Positions 33,696 to 42,800 of a stretch of 64,000 nt of DNA are shown in pieces. The notes under the pieces are model-generated. The model did not search any database, was not told the origin of the DNA, and saw nothing but the letters and a program-made list of their open reading frames with translations. The position numbers were made by a program, and so were the translations under genes. The stretch is taken from NCBI RefSeq assembly GCF_048595595.1, contig NZ_CP184347.1. One strand, written 5' to 3'. The stretch is from Bacteroides pyogenes_A. Its GTDB lineage: Bacteria > Bacteroidota > Bacteroidia > Bacteroidales > Bacteroidaceae. Every line of letters begins with the position of its first letter. Position 1 is the first letter of the stretch.

Positions 33696-34976
33696 GTGAT
33701 AACAAATCGGGTAAAGCAATATATTGAAAAGGAAAATCTCTTTTCACCGGAGAGTAAAATTCTTGTGGCATTGAGCGGTGGCGCCGACTCGGTTGCTTTG
33801 CTGCATCTTCTTCATTCCGCCGGCTACCGGTGCGAAGCTGCTCACTGTAACTTTCATTTGCGAGGTGCAGAATCCGACCGGGACGAGCAGTTTGTCCGTC
33901 GGCTTTGCCGCAAACTCGGCATTCCGCTTCACAGCATCCGTTTCAACACGTCCGGATATGCCGCCGAAAAACATATCTCCATAGAAATGGCAGCCAGAGA
34001 ATTGCGGTATGAATGGTTTGAAAAGCTACGAGTGAAACATGGGGCAGACACGATCGCCGTAGCACATCACCGGGACGACAGCGTAGAGACAATACTGCTA
34101 AACCTTATCCGGGGAACCGGAATAAGTGGCTTACTGGGTATCCGCCCGCGCAACGGAACAATTGTCCGCCCGCTACTTTGCGTAAGTCGGGAGGAAATCA
34201 TCCGTTACCTGCAACACATTAAACAGGAATATGTAACCGACAGCACGAATACGGAGGATGAATATACCCGCAATAAAATCCGCTTGCACCTGCTGCCGTT
34301 GATGGAAGAGATCAACCCTTCGGTCAGGAAAACCCTGACGGAGACAGGAAACTACCTGAACGAAGTCTATGCAATTTACCGCAAAGGAATTGCAGAAGCC
34401 AAAGAACGGGTAATGACACCCGAAGGAATCCGTATCGACGCATTGCTGAAAGAACCGGCACCTCGAAGTGTTTTGTTCGAGATTCTCCACCCGCTGGGTT
34501 TCAACTCTTCGCAAATTAATGACATCGCATCCACTTTGCAAAGTCAATCGGGAAAAGTTTTCATCAATAAGAAACAGAGAGTCATCAAAGACCGGGATCT
34601 GCTGCTGATCGACACCATCAAAGCTGAGAAAGAAAGCGAACCGCCTTTTCGGTTAATCTGCGAAGAGAAAATGTACACGCCCGATTTTCATATCCCGAAA
34701 GGAAAAGAGTTTGCCTGCTTCGATGCCGATAAATTAGATGCTCCCCTGCATTGCCGCAAATGGCAAATGGGAGATGTGTTTGTGCCCTTCGGCATGAAAG
34801 GGAAGAAAAAAATAAGCGACTACCTGATCGATCGCAAATTTTCCATTCGGGAGAAAAAGCACCAATGGGTGCTTTGCTGTGGCGAACGCATCGCATGGCT
34901 AATTGGTGAACGAACGGATAACCGCTTCCGGATAGATGAACATACACAACGGGTCGTAGTTTACCGAACTATTTGA
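33696..34976 (+). CDS. tilS: tRNA(Ile)-lysidine synthase
   Basis: 426 residues. Converts C34 of tRNA-Ile(CAU) to lysidine with ATP and lysine, so the tRNA reads AUA. PP-loop ILVALSGGADSVALLHLLH near 22-40, then AAHCNFHLRGAESDRDEQFV, TIAVAHHRDDSVETILLNLI (conserved HxxDDxxET) and GTGISGLLGIRPRNG. A C-terminal TilS_C domain ends it (WQMGDVFVPFGMKGKKKISD). The start is a GTG; no ATG suits the family N-terminus. It lies immediately at the expected transcript start, so translation may be leaderless. Divergent from feoAB. Confidence 0.95.
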   Translation: MITNRVKQYIEKENLFSPESKILVALSGGADSVALLHLLHSAGYRCEAAHCNFHLRGAESDRDEQFVRRLCRKLGIPLHSIRFNTSGYAAEKHISIEMAARELRYEWFEKLRVKHGADTIAVAHHRDDSVETILLNLIRGTGISGLLGIRPRNGTIVRPLLCVSREEIIRYLQHIKQEYVTDSTNTEDEYTRNKIRLHLLPLMEEINPSVRKTLTETGNYLNEVYAIYRKGIAEAKERVMTPEGIRIDALLKEPAPRSVLFEILHPLGFNSSQINDIASTLQSQSGKVFINKKQRVIKDRDLLLIDTIKAEKESEPPFRLICEEKMYTPDFHIPKGKEFACFDADKLDAPLHCRKWQMGDVFVPFGMKGKKKISDYLIDRKFSIREKKHQWVLCCGERIAWLIGERTDNRFRIDEHTQRVVVYRTI

Positions 34977-35087
34977 TGAAGCATTAATTTATAGCAAGAC
35001 AACACAATAATAAGTGATTAATTACAAAAACTTACAACCTTTTTACATAAAAAATGTTTAATCGCGTCGAAAATTAAAAATATTTCC

Positions 35088-35095
35088 TATCTTTG
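35088..35095 (+). promoter_or_regulatory. -7 box for rho
   Basis: TATCTTTG; the transcript start near 35102 leaves a leader of about 160 bases. Confidence 0.75.
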
Positions 35096-35101
35096 CCTCG
35101 T

Positions 35102-35260
35102 TGAATGAGTCCTACTATTCAACTCAATCGGCGTACAACATCCCAAAATCATAATAAAGAACAATATATGCTCGCATATCTCATATCTGTAGCCTCGAGG
35201 CTGTAGTCACGTCACTCATATCTCAAATAAGATAACATTATTAATAATTTACCATACTAT
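35102..35260 (+). promoter_or_regulatory. Long structured 5' leader of rho
   Basis: About 159 untranslated bases. Visible structure: TTGAAT/ATTCAA hairpin around 35100-35123, the palindrome AGCCTCGAGGCT at 35191-35202, and CTCATATCT repeated on both sides of it. Other core genes here have leaders of 10-70 bases. Autoregulation of rho through its leader is known in other bacteria; for this one it is inference. Confidence 0.5.
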
Positions 35261-37330
35261 ATGTATAACATTATTCAATTGAACGACAAAAACTTGTCGG
35301 AACTTCAAGTTATTGCCAAAGAACTGGGTATAAAGAAGACAGAATCTTTGAAAAAAGAGGAACTTGTTTATAAAATACTCGATGAACAGGCAATAGCGGG
35401 CGCTACTAAAAAAGTAGCTGCGGACAAACTGAAAGAGGAACGCAAGGAAGAAAAGAAAAAGCGTTCGCGTGTTGCCGCTCCCCAAAAGGAAGACAAAGTA
35501 ATGTCGGCAACAAAAGACGGGGAAATAACCAAACCCAAAGCCACACCCGATCCACAACCGCAAGTACTTCCAAAAGAAAAAACGGCCGGTAGAGACGACG
35601 AAAGTTCTGCCACAGCAGAAAAAACAGGAAAAACAACCGAATCGAAGCGTAAAGTCGGACGTCCCCGTAAAGAAACGGCAAAGGCAAAGAAAGAAGCAGA
35701 AACTGTAGCAAAAACAGAGAAAACAACCGAAGAAAAAACTGTCGCCGAGAAGAAAGCCGTTGTTGCAGACGATGTGCAGACAAGCAAAGAAACGGAGAAA
35801 AAAGCAGAAACACCTAAAACGACTCCGGAAACGGCAACCAAGCCGAACAAACCCGCACCTGTTGTCGATGAAGAAAGCGCTATCTTATCAAGCGCAGATG
35901 AAGATGATTTCATCCCCATCGAAGATTTACCGTCCGAAAGAATCGAACTTCCCACCGAGCTTGTCGGCAAATTCGAAGCAACCAAAGCCGAACCCGCTCA
36001 AGTCCCTACCGAACCGGGAACCCAACCGCAACAGCGTCCGCGCATCGCCCGTCAGCGCGACAACAACAATGCCGGAAAGAACAACGCCCAACGCAACAAT
36101 CCGCGTCAGCAAATGCAACGCCCTGCCCAGCAGAATAACTTAAACGAAAGCACCCAGCCGCAGCAACAGGAGCGAAAAGCTCCCGAACCACGTGAAAAGG
36201 CTTACGAATTCGATGATATCCTGAGCGGCACAGGCGTGCTCGAAATCATGCAAGACGGATACGGATTCCTCCGTTCTTCGGATTATAATTACCTTTCTTC
36301 ACCTGACGACATCTACGTATCGCAGTCGCAAATCAAACTGTTCGGGCTGAAAACAGGCGATGTAGTGGAAGGTGTCATTCGCCCGCCGAAAGAAGGAGAA
36401 AAATACTTCCCGCTGGTCAAAGTATCAAGAATCAACGGCCGGGATGCGGCATTCGTACGCGACCGTGTTCCATTCGAGCATCTGACCCCGCTCTTCCCGG
36501 ACGAAAAGTTCAAGCTTTGCAAAGGAGGATATTCCGATTCGATGTCTGCCCGCGTAGTAGATTTGTTTTCACCGATCGGCAAAGGACAGCGTGCATTGAT
36601 CGTCGCCCAGCCGAAGACAGGTAAAACTATCCTGATGAAAGATATTGCCAATGCCATTGCTGCCAACCACCCGGAAGTTTACATGATTATGCTCCTGATA
36701 GACGAACGCCCTGAAGAGGTAACGGATATGGCACGCAGCGTAAATGCGGAAGTCATTGCGTCTACATTCGACGAACCCGCTGATCGCCACGTGAAGATAG
36801 CGGGCATCGTACTCGAAAAAGCCAAACGACTGGTAGAATGCGGACACGATGTGGTTATTTTCCTCGACTCCATTACCCGCTTGGCGCGCGCTTACAACAC
36901 TGTATCTCCCGCCTCGGGCAAAGTTCTCTCCGGCGGTGTGGATGCCAATGCGTTGCACAAGCCGAAACGATTCTTCGGCGCAGCCCGTAATATCGAAAAC
37001 GGCGGTTCGCTCACCATCATCGCCACTGCATTGATCGATACGGGTTCGAAAATGGACGAAGTGATTTTTGAAGAATTCAAAGGTACCGGCAACATGGAAT
37101 TGCAGCTCGACCGCAACCTGTCCAACAAGCGTATCTTCCCATCAGTCAATATTACGGCTTCCAGTACTCGGCGCGACGATCTGTTACTTGATAAAACTAC
37201 GCTCGATCGCATGTGGATATTGCGCAAATATCTTGCCGACATGAATCCGCTCGAAGCGATGGATTTCGTAAAAGACCGTCTGGAGAAAACCAAAGACAAC
37301 GACGAGTTCCTGATGAGCATGAACAGTTAA
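35261..37330 (+). CDS. rho: Transcription termination factor Rho with long disordered insert
   Basis: 689 residues against about 420 in E. coli. Residues 1-45 are the N-terminal helical domain (MYNIIQLNDKNLSELQVIAK, KKEELVYKILDEQA). Residues 50-300 are low-complexity: first Lys/Glu/Thr/Ala-rich, with an AT-hook-like KVGRPRKET, then Gln/Asn/Pro/Arg-rich (RQRDNNNAGKNNAQRNNPRQ). The RNA-binding OB domain starts near 310 (TGVLEIMQDGYGFLRSSDYN). The ATPase follows: Walker A VAQPKTGKTILMKDI near 447, Walker B VVIFLDSITRLARAYN, Q-loop VLSGGVDANALHKPKRFF and EEFKGTGNMEL. Disordered inserts in Bacteroides Rho have been reported to drive phase separation. A long leader precedes it. Confidence 0.97.
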   Translation: MYNIIQLNDKNLSELQVIAKELGIKKTESLKKEELVYKILDEQAIAGATKKVAADKLKEERKEEKKKRSRVAAPQKEDKVMSATKDGEITKPKATPDPQPQVLPKEKTAGRDDESSATAEKTGKTTESKRKVGRPRKETAKAKKEAETVAKTEKTTEEKTVAEKKAVVADDVQTSKETEKKAETPKTTPETATKPNKPAPVVDEESAILSSADEDDFIPIEDLPSERIELPTELVGKFEATKAEPAQVPTEPGTQPQQRPRIARQRDNNNAGKNNAQRNNPRQQMQRPAQQNNLNESTQPQQQERKAPEPREKAYEFDDILSGTGVLEIMQDGYGFLRSSDYNYLSSPDDIYVSQSQIKLFGLKTGDVVEGVIRPPKEGEKYFPLVKVSRINGRDAAFVRDRVPFEHLTPLFPDEKFKLCKGGYSDSMSARVVDLFSPIGKGQRALIVAQPKTGKTILMKDIANAIAANHPEVYMIMLLIDERPEEVTDMARSVNAEVIASTFDEPADRHVKIAGIVLEKAKRLVECGHDVVIFLDSITRLARAYNTVSPASGKVLSGGVDANALHKPKRFFGAARNIENGGSLTIIATALIDTGSKMDEVIFEEFKGTGNMELQLDRNLSNKRIFPSVNITASSTRRDDLLLDKTTLDRMWILRKYLADMNPLEAMDFVKDRLEKTKDNDEFLMSMNS

Positions 37331-37340
37331 TAAAGATTGA

Positions 37341-37366
37341 TGTTTTCCGACATTTATCGGAAAACA
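37341..37366. terminator. Hairpin after rho
   Basis: TGTTTTCCGA at 37341-37350 pairs perfectly with 37357-37366 around a 6-base loop. The U-tract after it is weak. Confidence 0.45.
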
Positions 37367-37508
37367 AGAGTATTCGAATTACCACCGATGCACGCAAAAC
37401 CGTATGACGGCAGCGCGCGACATCGGCGGTAATTCTTTATTTTGTACAAAATCCTTTCGTTTACGTTCAAAAAGTCGGCATACAAGCCGCCTGCTTCTTG
37501 TTTTTCGT

Positions 37509-37516
37509 TACTTTTG
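37509..37516 (+). promoter_or_regulatory. -7 box for the sulfatase
   Basis: TACTTTTG, 36 bases before the start at 37552. Confidence 0.65.
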
Positions 37517-37551
37517 TTTGAAAATCATTTTATCACTTAATTCTAACCGGA

Positions 37552-39018
37552 ATGAGAACAATTTATCCGTTTATGGGATTGGCACTATGCGGTGCAGCAA
37601 CCCAAGCGCAAGAAAAACCCAATATTTTAATCATCCAATGCGACCATCTGACCCAGCGTGTCGTAGGCGCATACGGACAAACCCAAGGCTGTACGCTTCC
37701 TATCGACGAAGTGGCGGCACGGGGAGTCATCTTCTCCAACGCTTACGTGGGATGCCCCCTGAGCCAGCCCTCACGTGCGGGATTATGGAGCGGACTGATG
37801 CCTCATCAGACGAATGTGCGTTCCAACTCCGCCGAACCCGTAAACACACCTCTGCCGGACAGCGTACCGACACTGGGAAGCCTTTTCTCGGACCACGGAT
37901 ATGAGGCCGTACATTTCGGAAAAACACACGACATGGGCGCGTTAAGGGGCTTCAAGCATAAGGAACCCGTGCCCAAACCTTTCACCGATCCGGATTTTCC
38001 GGTCAACAACGACAGCTTCCTCGATGTGGGGACTTGCGAAGACGCGGTGGCATACCTGGGCAATCCGCCCAAAAAACCATTTATCTGTATCGCCGATTTC
38101 CAAAACCCGCACAACATTTGCGGATTCGTAGGCGAAAATCAGGGCGTGCATACCGACCGCCCCATCAGCGGAGAGCTTCCGGAGCTGCCTGCTAACTTTG
38201 AAGTGGAAGATTGGAGTCAAATCCCTATTCCGATTCAATACATCTGTTGCGGACACCGCCGTATGACACAAGCCTCTCAGTGGAGCGAAGAAAACTACCG
38301 CCACTATATTGCCGCTTTCCGGCACTACACCAAAATGGTATCGCGGCAGGTAGACAGCGTGCTGAAGGCGCTCTATTCCACACCCGCAGGCAAGAACACC
38401 ATCATTGTCATCTTAGCCGACCATGGCGACGGAATGGCTTCGCACCGCATGGTAACCAAACACCTCAGTTTCTACGATGAAATGACGAACGTTCCCTTCA
38501 TCTTTGCCGGTCCGGGCATCAAGCAACGGAAGAAACCTGTATCCAAATTGCTCACCCAGCCTACAATAGACCTTCTGCCCACACTTTGCGAGCTGGCAAA
38601 TATTCCTGTCCCCTCAGATAAAGCCGGTATCAGTCTTGCTCCGACGTTGAGAGGAGAAAAGCAGAAAAAGACACACGCCTATGTGGCTTCGGAGTGGCAT
38701 ACCGAATACGAGTACATCACTACTCCCGGACGGATGATACGAAGCCCGAGATACAAATACACACATTTTCTGGAAGGGAACGGTGAAGAGCTTTACGATA
38801 TGAAAAAAGATCCGGGCGAGCAAATAAATCTCGCCAAAAACCCGAAATATGCCGCGATACTTGCCGAACACCGTGCATTGCTCGACGATTACATTACCCG
38901 CACCGGAGATGATTACCGCAGCCTGAAAGTAAACGCCGATGCCCGCTGTAGGGAGCATACTCCGGGATACCCGCATCATAGAGGCCCCAGTGTTCGTGAG
39001 CTGATTAAAAAGAGATAA
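37552..39018 (+). CDS. Secreted sulfatase, serine-type (S1 family)
   Basis: 488 residues with a signal peptide ending near ATQAQ. The sulfatase signature is SQPSRAGLWSG with Ser71 at the formylglycine position (S-x-P-x-R), so activation must come from an anaerobic sulfatase-maturating enzyme (anSME), not encoded here. Other conserved parts: PNILIIQCDHL with the first metal Asp, FFGKTHDMG-like VHFGKTHDMGALRGF, the metal pair in VILADHGDGMASHRM, and DPGEQINLAKNP near the end. Hydrolyses sulfate esters, probably on host glycans, in the periplasm. It stands alone, outside an evident polysaccharide locus. Confidence 0.93.
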   Translation: MRTIYPFMGLALCGAATQAQEKPNILIIQCDHLTQRVVGAYGQTQGCTLPIDEVAARGVIFSNAYVGCPLSQPSRAGLWSGLMPHQTNVRSNSAEPVNTPLPDSVPTLGSLFSDHGYEAVHFGKTHDMGALRGFKHKEPVPKPFTDPDFPVNNDSFLDVGTCEDAVAYLGNPPKKPFICIADFQNPHNICGFVGENQGVHTDRPISGELPELPANFEVEDWSQIPIPIQYICCGHRRMTQASQWSEENYRHYIAAFRHYTKMVSRQVDSVLKALYSTPAGKNTIIVILADHGDGMASHRMVTKHLSFYDEMTNVPFIFAGPGIKQRKKPVSKLLTQPTIDLLPTLCELANIPVPSDKAGISLAPTLRGEKQKKTHAYVASEWHTEYEYITTPGRMIRSPRYKYTHFLEGNGEELYDMKKDPGEQINLAKNPKYAAILAEHRALLDDYITRTGDDYRSLKVNADARCREHTPGYPHHRGPSVRELIKKR

Positions 39019-39079
39019 AGTCTCCGTCTAAGAAATTTTTCACGTTTGTCTAAAGAGTCACTGAAAAGCGACCATGTTC

Positions 39080-39098
39080 ATGTGTACAGCGTACACAT
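39080..39098. repeat. Inverted repeat in a non-coding gap
   Basis: ATGTGTAC-AGC-GTACACAT, 8-base perfect arms. Operator or small hairpin; no adjacent promoter box recognised. Confidence 0.4.
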
Positions 39099-39135
39099 AA
39101 CAAATTGGACAAGTCAGGAAAGTTTCCTATTATGA

Positions 39136-39369
39136 AACAAATCATCTTCCTCAGAACGAAGACATTGTAATATTAAAGGGGGTCTTTTTATCCACTTGTT
39201 AGAACTGCGCCGTGGAAGTCGTATTAAGAGTGAAGAAGCTATCATTCTCAACGACAAGCAGAACAATCTGCTACCGGATATTAGGTCGGTGTAGCATATC
39301 AAACTTGGATCGAACGAGGCAAGTGTCTTCGCTGAAATCAACAATAAGATATCTCGCTCCTTAAAATAA
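39136..39369 (+). pseudogene. Possible gene relic, one in-frame stop
   Basis: A 78-codon stretch reads like protein in one frame (HLLELRRGSRIKSEEAIILN and, after a TAG at 39292, HIKLGSNEASVFAEINNKIS) and ends with TAA 10 bases from the convergent response regulator stop. There is no start codon context, and I do not recognise the family. Read as the decayed end of a lost gene; it could also be chance. Confidence 0.35.
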
Positions 39370-39379
39370 AGGAAACCAT

Positions 39380-39991
39380 TCACACCCACTTGTCACGCAG
39401 AGCAATACGTATCAACTCTGCCACATTCTTGGTTCCAAGCTTCTGTGTGAGGTTCTTTCGATAGGTCTTGACGGTCTCTACGCTGAGAAACATACGGTCG
39501 GCTATCTCCTGATTGGTGCAGCCGTCCACGATGTGGCGGAGTAATTCCTGTTCGCGAGTAGTGAGCCATACGGCTTGGTTGATACGTTTCTTCATCATCC
39601 GGTCGATTTCAGTGCTGAAAAATGTATTGCCGGCCATAACAGTCTCAATACCTTTCACCACTTCCTCCGACAAGGCATTTTTCTGGATGTATCCCGATGC
39701 TCCAGCGGCAAGGGCACGGTTGACCATCGTATATTCATCATAAGTAGTGAGCATCAGTATCTTCACGTCCGGATATTTTTCATGTACCTCTTCGCAAAAA
39801 TCGACACCGCTTCCATCGGGCATAGAGATGTCTAAAAGGAGCACATCAGGACACCTGAACAAAAGTGTTTTACGACATACATCAAGTGTGTGAGACTTAT
39901 CCACGACTCTGGCGATGCCTGATTCTTCGATTGCGGCCTGCAACCCTTCGACCAACATGCGGTGGTCATCCGCGATATGTACCTGTATCAT
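39380..39991 (-). CDS. NarL/LuxR-family response regulator
   Basis: 203 residues. Receiver domain 1-120: acidic pocket in VHIADDHRML, phosphoacceptor Asp in VLLLDISMPDGSG near residue 54, Thr in ILMLTTYDEY and Lys in YIQKNALSEE. C-terminal LuxR-type helix-turn-helix: LTTREQELLRHIVDGCTNQE then IADRMFLSVETVKTYRKNL. Its ATG overlaps the kinase stop by 4 bases, so the pair is co-translated. Likely targets are the divergent genes starting at 42801, by position only. Confidence 0.95.
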   Translation of the reverse strand: MIQVHIADDHRMLVEGLQAAIEESGIARVVDKSHTLDVCRKTLLFRCPDVLLLDISMPDGSGVDFCEEVHEKYPDVKILMLTTYDEYTMVNRALAAGASGYIQKNALSEEVVKGIETVMAGNTFFSTEIDRMMKKRINQAVWLTTREQELLRHIVDGCTNQEIADRMFLSVETVKTYRKNLTQKLGTKNVAELIRIALRDKWV

Positions 39992-41928
39992 GACGTAAGT
40001 TCTATTTCTATGGTTACTTCCGTACCCGTGCCGGGTAAGGAATATACATTGATTGTACCATTGTAAGCAGCAATGCGGTTACTCATGTTAGTAAAGCCAG
40101 CCCCGTATGCCACCGTTTCGAGATCGAATCCTTTGCCGTCGTCCTGCACGGAAAGAGAGACGAGACGTTCATCAACTGTCAACTGAACATTGATACGCGT
40201 AGCGTCAGCGTGCTTCATCGCATTATTAATGAGCTCGTAGGCACAACGGTAGATAAGCACTTCGAGACGGCTGTCGAGCCGCGGATTCTCACCGAAAAAC
40301 TGGAAATTCGCCATTGGAACAGAACGACAGAAATCCTCCAACGAGGTTTTGATACCATAGCGTGAAAGTGAATCGGGCATCATGTTGTGCGCCACGTGGC
40401 GAAGTTCTTCCATCAGTTCGTCGAGCATCTTTCGAGCTTTGTTGAACCGTTCTGCATCTGCCGGCGGCAGTACGGAAAGACTTTTGATACCGTACAAATG
40501 CAGTTTGATAACCGAAAGCATGCCCCCCAACCCATCGTGTAAGTCACGTGCCAAGCGGGTACGCTCGGCATTTTCTCCGTCTAACAAAGCAAGTGTGGCT
40601 ACAAGTTGTTTCTCCTGCTTCAACTGCTTGACCTGCTGCTCAGCGAGCTCACGTTTCTGACGGATCAAACGGTAGCGATACATGAGCATCCCCATTATCA
40701 GCAAAAGAACAAGGAGTCCCGACACACTCACTATAATATAAAGTCGTTTTTCCTTTTGCAAGGAAGAAATCTGGAGTTGTTTCTTTTCAGTCTCATACCT
40801 GATTTCCATGTCCGCCATAGTCCGATGAAAGCCCTTCACGTTCTGTTCGTTCACCAGCCGGGCATATTGGCGGAAAAAATATGAAGATTTTTCCCTATTA
40901 CCGAGTTGTAAATTAGCAAAAGCTAAATTATAGGCCAATTCAGGAGCGGTATCGAGCATCGTAGAATCGTTTTCCCATGCTTTGAAGGCTATGGTCTCAC
41001 ATTCGCCATATCGGTTTTGCTCTCGATAGATAGTAGAAAGTATCTGCAGACCTATGGTTTCGAGGCGCGTATCACTGAATTCACGCGCCAGCCGGATACT
41101 TTCTTCCGTATATTCTATGGCTTGAGGGTACTCTCGTTTCAAAGTATAAATCTTGGCTATGGCTTGATCGCAATATATTTCGAATGTTTTATAACCTAAC
41201 TTGAACCATTCGTTTGCTTTAAGTTCATATTCCAAAGCAAGATCGAGTTCGCCCTTCTCCATATAGATAAGCCCCAGTTCATAGTAAGCCATACGGTCTT
41301 CAGGTATATTATACTTTTTGCTCAAATCGATATTCTTTCGAATATAATATTCGGCACGGTCCAAATTACCTAATTCCCGATAGAGCGAGCCGATATTCGA
41401 CAAGGCATTGAACTGACTCGAAGTGTCGTTGATGGCTTCGCTTATCCGGAGTACCGTCATGCAATTGTCAAGAGTTTCAATATAGCGGTTCTGCCGATAA
41501 TTCCAATGGGCTATACAACGGTAAGCCTGTACTTCTTCGCGACGGTCTTTCAGCTTGACAGCACAAGCAAGCGATTGGTCGAGATACATCTTGGCCGAAT
41601 CATATTGCATCAACATGTTGTGATAGACTCCGAGCGAACGAGTGAAATGTGGAATTTCCTTTGTCACCTTTTCCCTTTCAGCTATCTCCAATCCTTTTTT
41701 CAAACAAGCGATGGTGCGGTGCGTGTCATAGCTTCCGTACCAATTGGACAATAACCGATAGATGCCGACCTGCTCTTTAGGTGTCAGCTCCGAAGTACGC
41801 AACACGCCCCACAGGGAATCCGGATAGGCTTCCCTCGTATCGTTCGTCACCGTTTTACCGCCTTGTGCAAAGAGAAAGGGGAAGATAGAGAGCGACAGCA
41901 GGATTATTATAGCGTATGTTCTTTTCAT
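39988..41928 (-). CDS. TPR-containing sensor histidine kinase (HisKA_3/NarX type)
   Basis: 646 residues from the ATG at 41928; the ATG at 42000 lies upstream of the -7 box (41964-41971) and is rejected. Signal or anchor at the N-terminus (TYAIIILLSLSIFPFLFAQ), then a periplasmic TPR array over about 50-370 (ALSNIGSLYRELGNLDRAEY, YELGLIYMEKGELDLALEYE), a membrane helix near 400 (LYIIVSVSGLLVLLLIMGML) and a coiled coil. The dimerisation domain carries the phospho-His in ERTRLARDLHDGLGGMLSVI, and the ATPase domain has YELINNAMKHADA and VQDDGKGFD. TPR sensors of this kind probably bind a protein or peptide partner outside the inner membrane. Confidence 0.94.
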   Translation of the reverse strand: MKRTYAIIILLSLSIFPFLFAQGGKTVTNDTREAYPDSLWGVLRTSELTPKEQVGIYRLLSNWYGSYDTHRTIACLKKGLEIAEREKVTKEIPHFTRSLGVYHNMLMQYDSAKMYLDQSLACAVKLKDRREEVQAYRCIAHWNYRQNRYIETLDNCMTVLRISEAINDTSSQFNALSNIGSLYRELGNLDRAEYYIRKNIDLSKKYNIPEDRMAYYELGLIYMEKGELDLALEYELKANEWFKLGYKTFEIYCDQAIAKIYTLKREYPQAIEYTEESIRLAREFSDTRLETIGLQILSTIYREQNRYGECETIAFKAWENDSTMLDTAPELAYNLAFANLQLGNREKSSYFFRQYARLVNEQNVKGFHRTMADMEIRYETEKKQLQISSLQKEKRLYIIVSVSGLLVLLLIMGMLMYRYRLIRQKRELAEQQVKQLKQEKQLVATLALLDGENAERTRLARDLHDGLGGMLSVIKLHLYGIKSLSVLPPADAERFNKARKMLDELMEELRHVAHNMMPDSLSRYGIKTSLEDFCRSVPMANFQFFGENPRLDSRLEVLIYRCAYELINNAMKHADATRINVQLTVDERLVSLSVQDDGKGFDLETVAYGAGFTNMSNRIAAYNGTINVYSLPGTGTEVTIEIELTS

Positions 41929-41963
41929 CTTGTCGGATAGTTGAGATTCAAATGTTTCTGTCG

Positions 41964-41971
41964 CAAAATTA
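41964..41971 (-). promoter_or_regulatory. -7 box for the two-component system
   Basis: TAATTTTG on the - strand, 36 bases before the start at 41928. Confidence 0.6.
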
Positions 41972-42750
41972 TATCCCTCATATGAAACGCAATACCCCAC
42001 TTGTGGGAGTTTTCACGAGTCATAACCATCTTTTCGACAGTCTTTATACTTGTAGCACTGTTCGGTAGAGTCGAATTTTGCTTTTGACATCCGGCATCAG
42101 TTTCCGAAACTTTCACCTCTCTGAACGGGAAACTTGTACTCTAATCATCACCTTACTCCCGTTACAAATCACCTCTGATTATCATGTATTTAAATACATT
42201 ATGGCCGTATCTCGCATCATTTGCAGGCTTCCACCCGCTTTTTGGGAGGTCGCAGCTCACCGAAAAGTCGCCGTCAGGCAAATTATTCAGCATCGTTGTC
42301 TGATGATCATTAAATGTCGGTGACATTACATATCCCAAAAGCTGCTTTATGCAGAACGTTCTGCAATATATTTCCGGAAATACACCCTTGGCGGTAGCAT
42401 ATTTTTACCAATAACATACAAATTACTCCTTTCACCCTATAATTAAGATCAACTCAATCCTGCCACTGATGGTAATTTACCATATAAAATCATTTCGGAT
42501 TATACAAAGGTATATTTTTTACGATGATCAGCAATGCCATTGAGCGTATATTTTATGGTGAACGAACTGATTTTTCTTCACAAAATACCGGATTATCCTT
42601 TTATCTCAAACCGCAGCCCATGAAGAAGTGGCGGTATTTTCCATCCGTAAATGAAAAAAAACATCATCGTTCCCAACTTTCGGATGTGTTTTTTTGCCTG
42701 TTGACCGAAAAACTCCTACAAGTAGGGTATTGCTTCCGCCGGAAGAGGAA

Positions 42751-42758
42751 TAACTTTG
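42751..42758 (+). promoter_or_regulatory. -7 box for the accessory gene run
   Basis: TAACTTTG, 42 bases before the ATG at 42801. Confidence 0.6.
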
Positions 42759-42800
42759 AGGCATAATATAGAAGCAATATAACATCTAAATAACAAGACT

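Larger units (their letters stand above)
41929..42800. other. 872-base divergent control region
   Basis: Lies between the kinase and the + strand gene run. It holds the kinase -7 box (41964-41971), the + strand box at 42751-42758, a perfect palindrome GCAGAACGTTCTGC (42351-42364) preceded by ATGTC-GGT-GACAT, and an A-tract hairpin ACATC/GATGT followed by T7 near 42662-42693. Short open frames (up to 81 codons) have no start signals; no gene is called. Confidence 0.5.

Noticed and set aside
42524..42766. 80-codon + strand frame in the control region
   Set aside because: No start signal, overlaps the -7 box at 42751, and resembles nothing.
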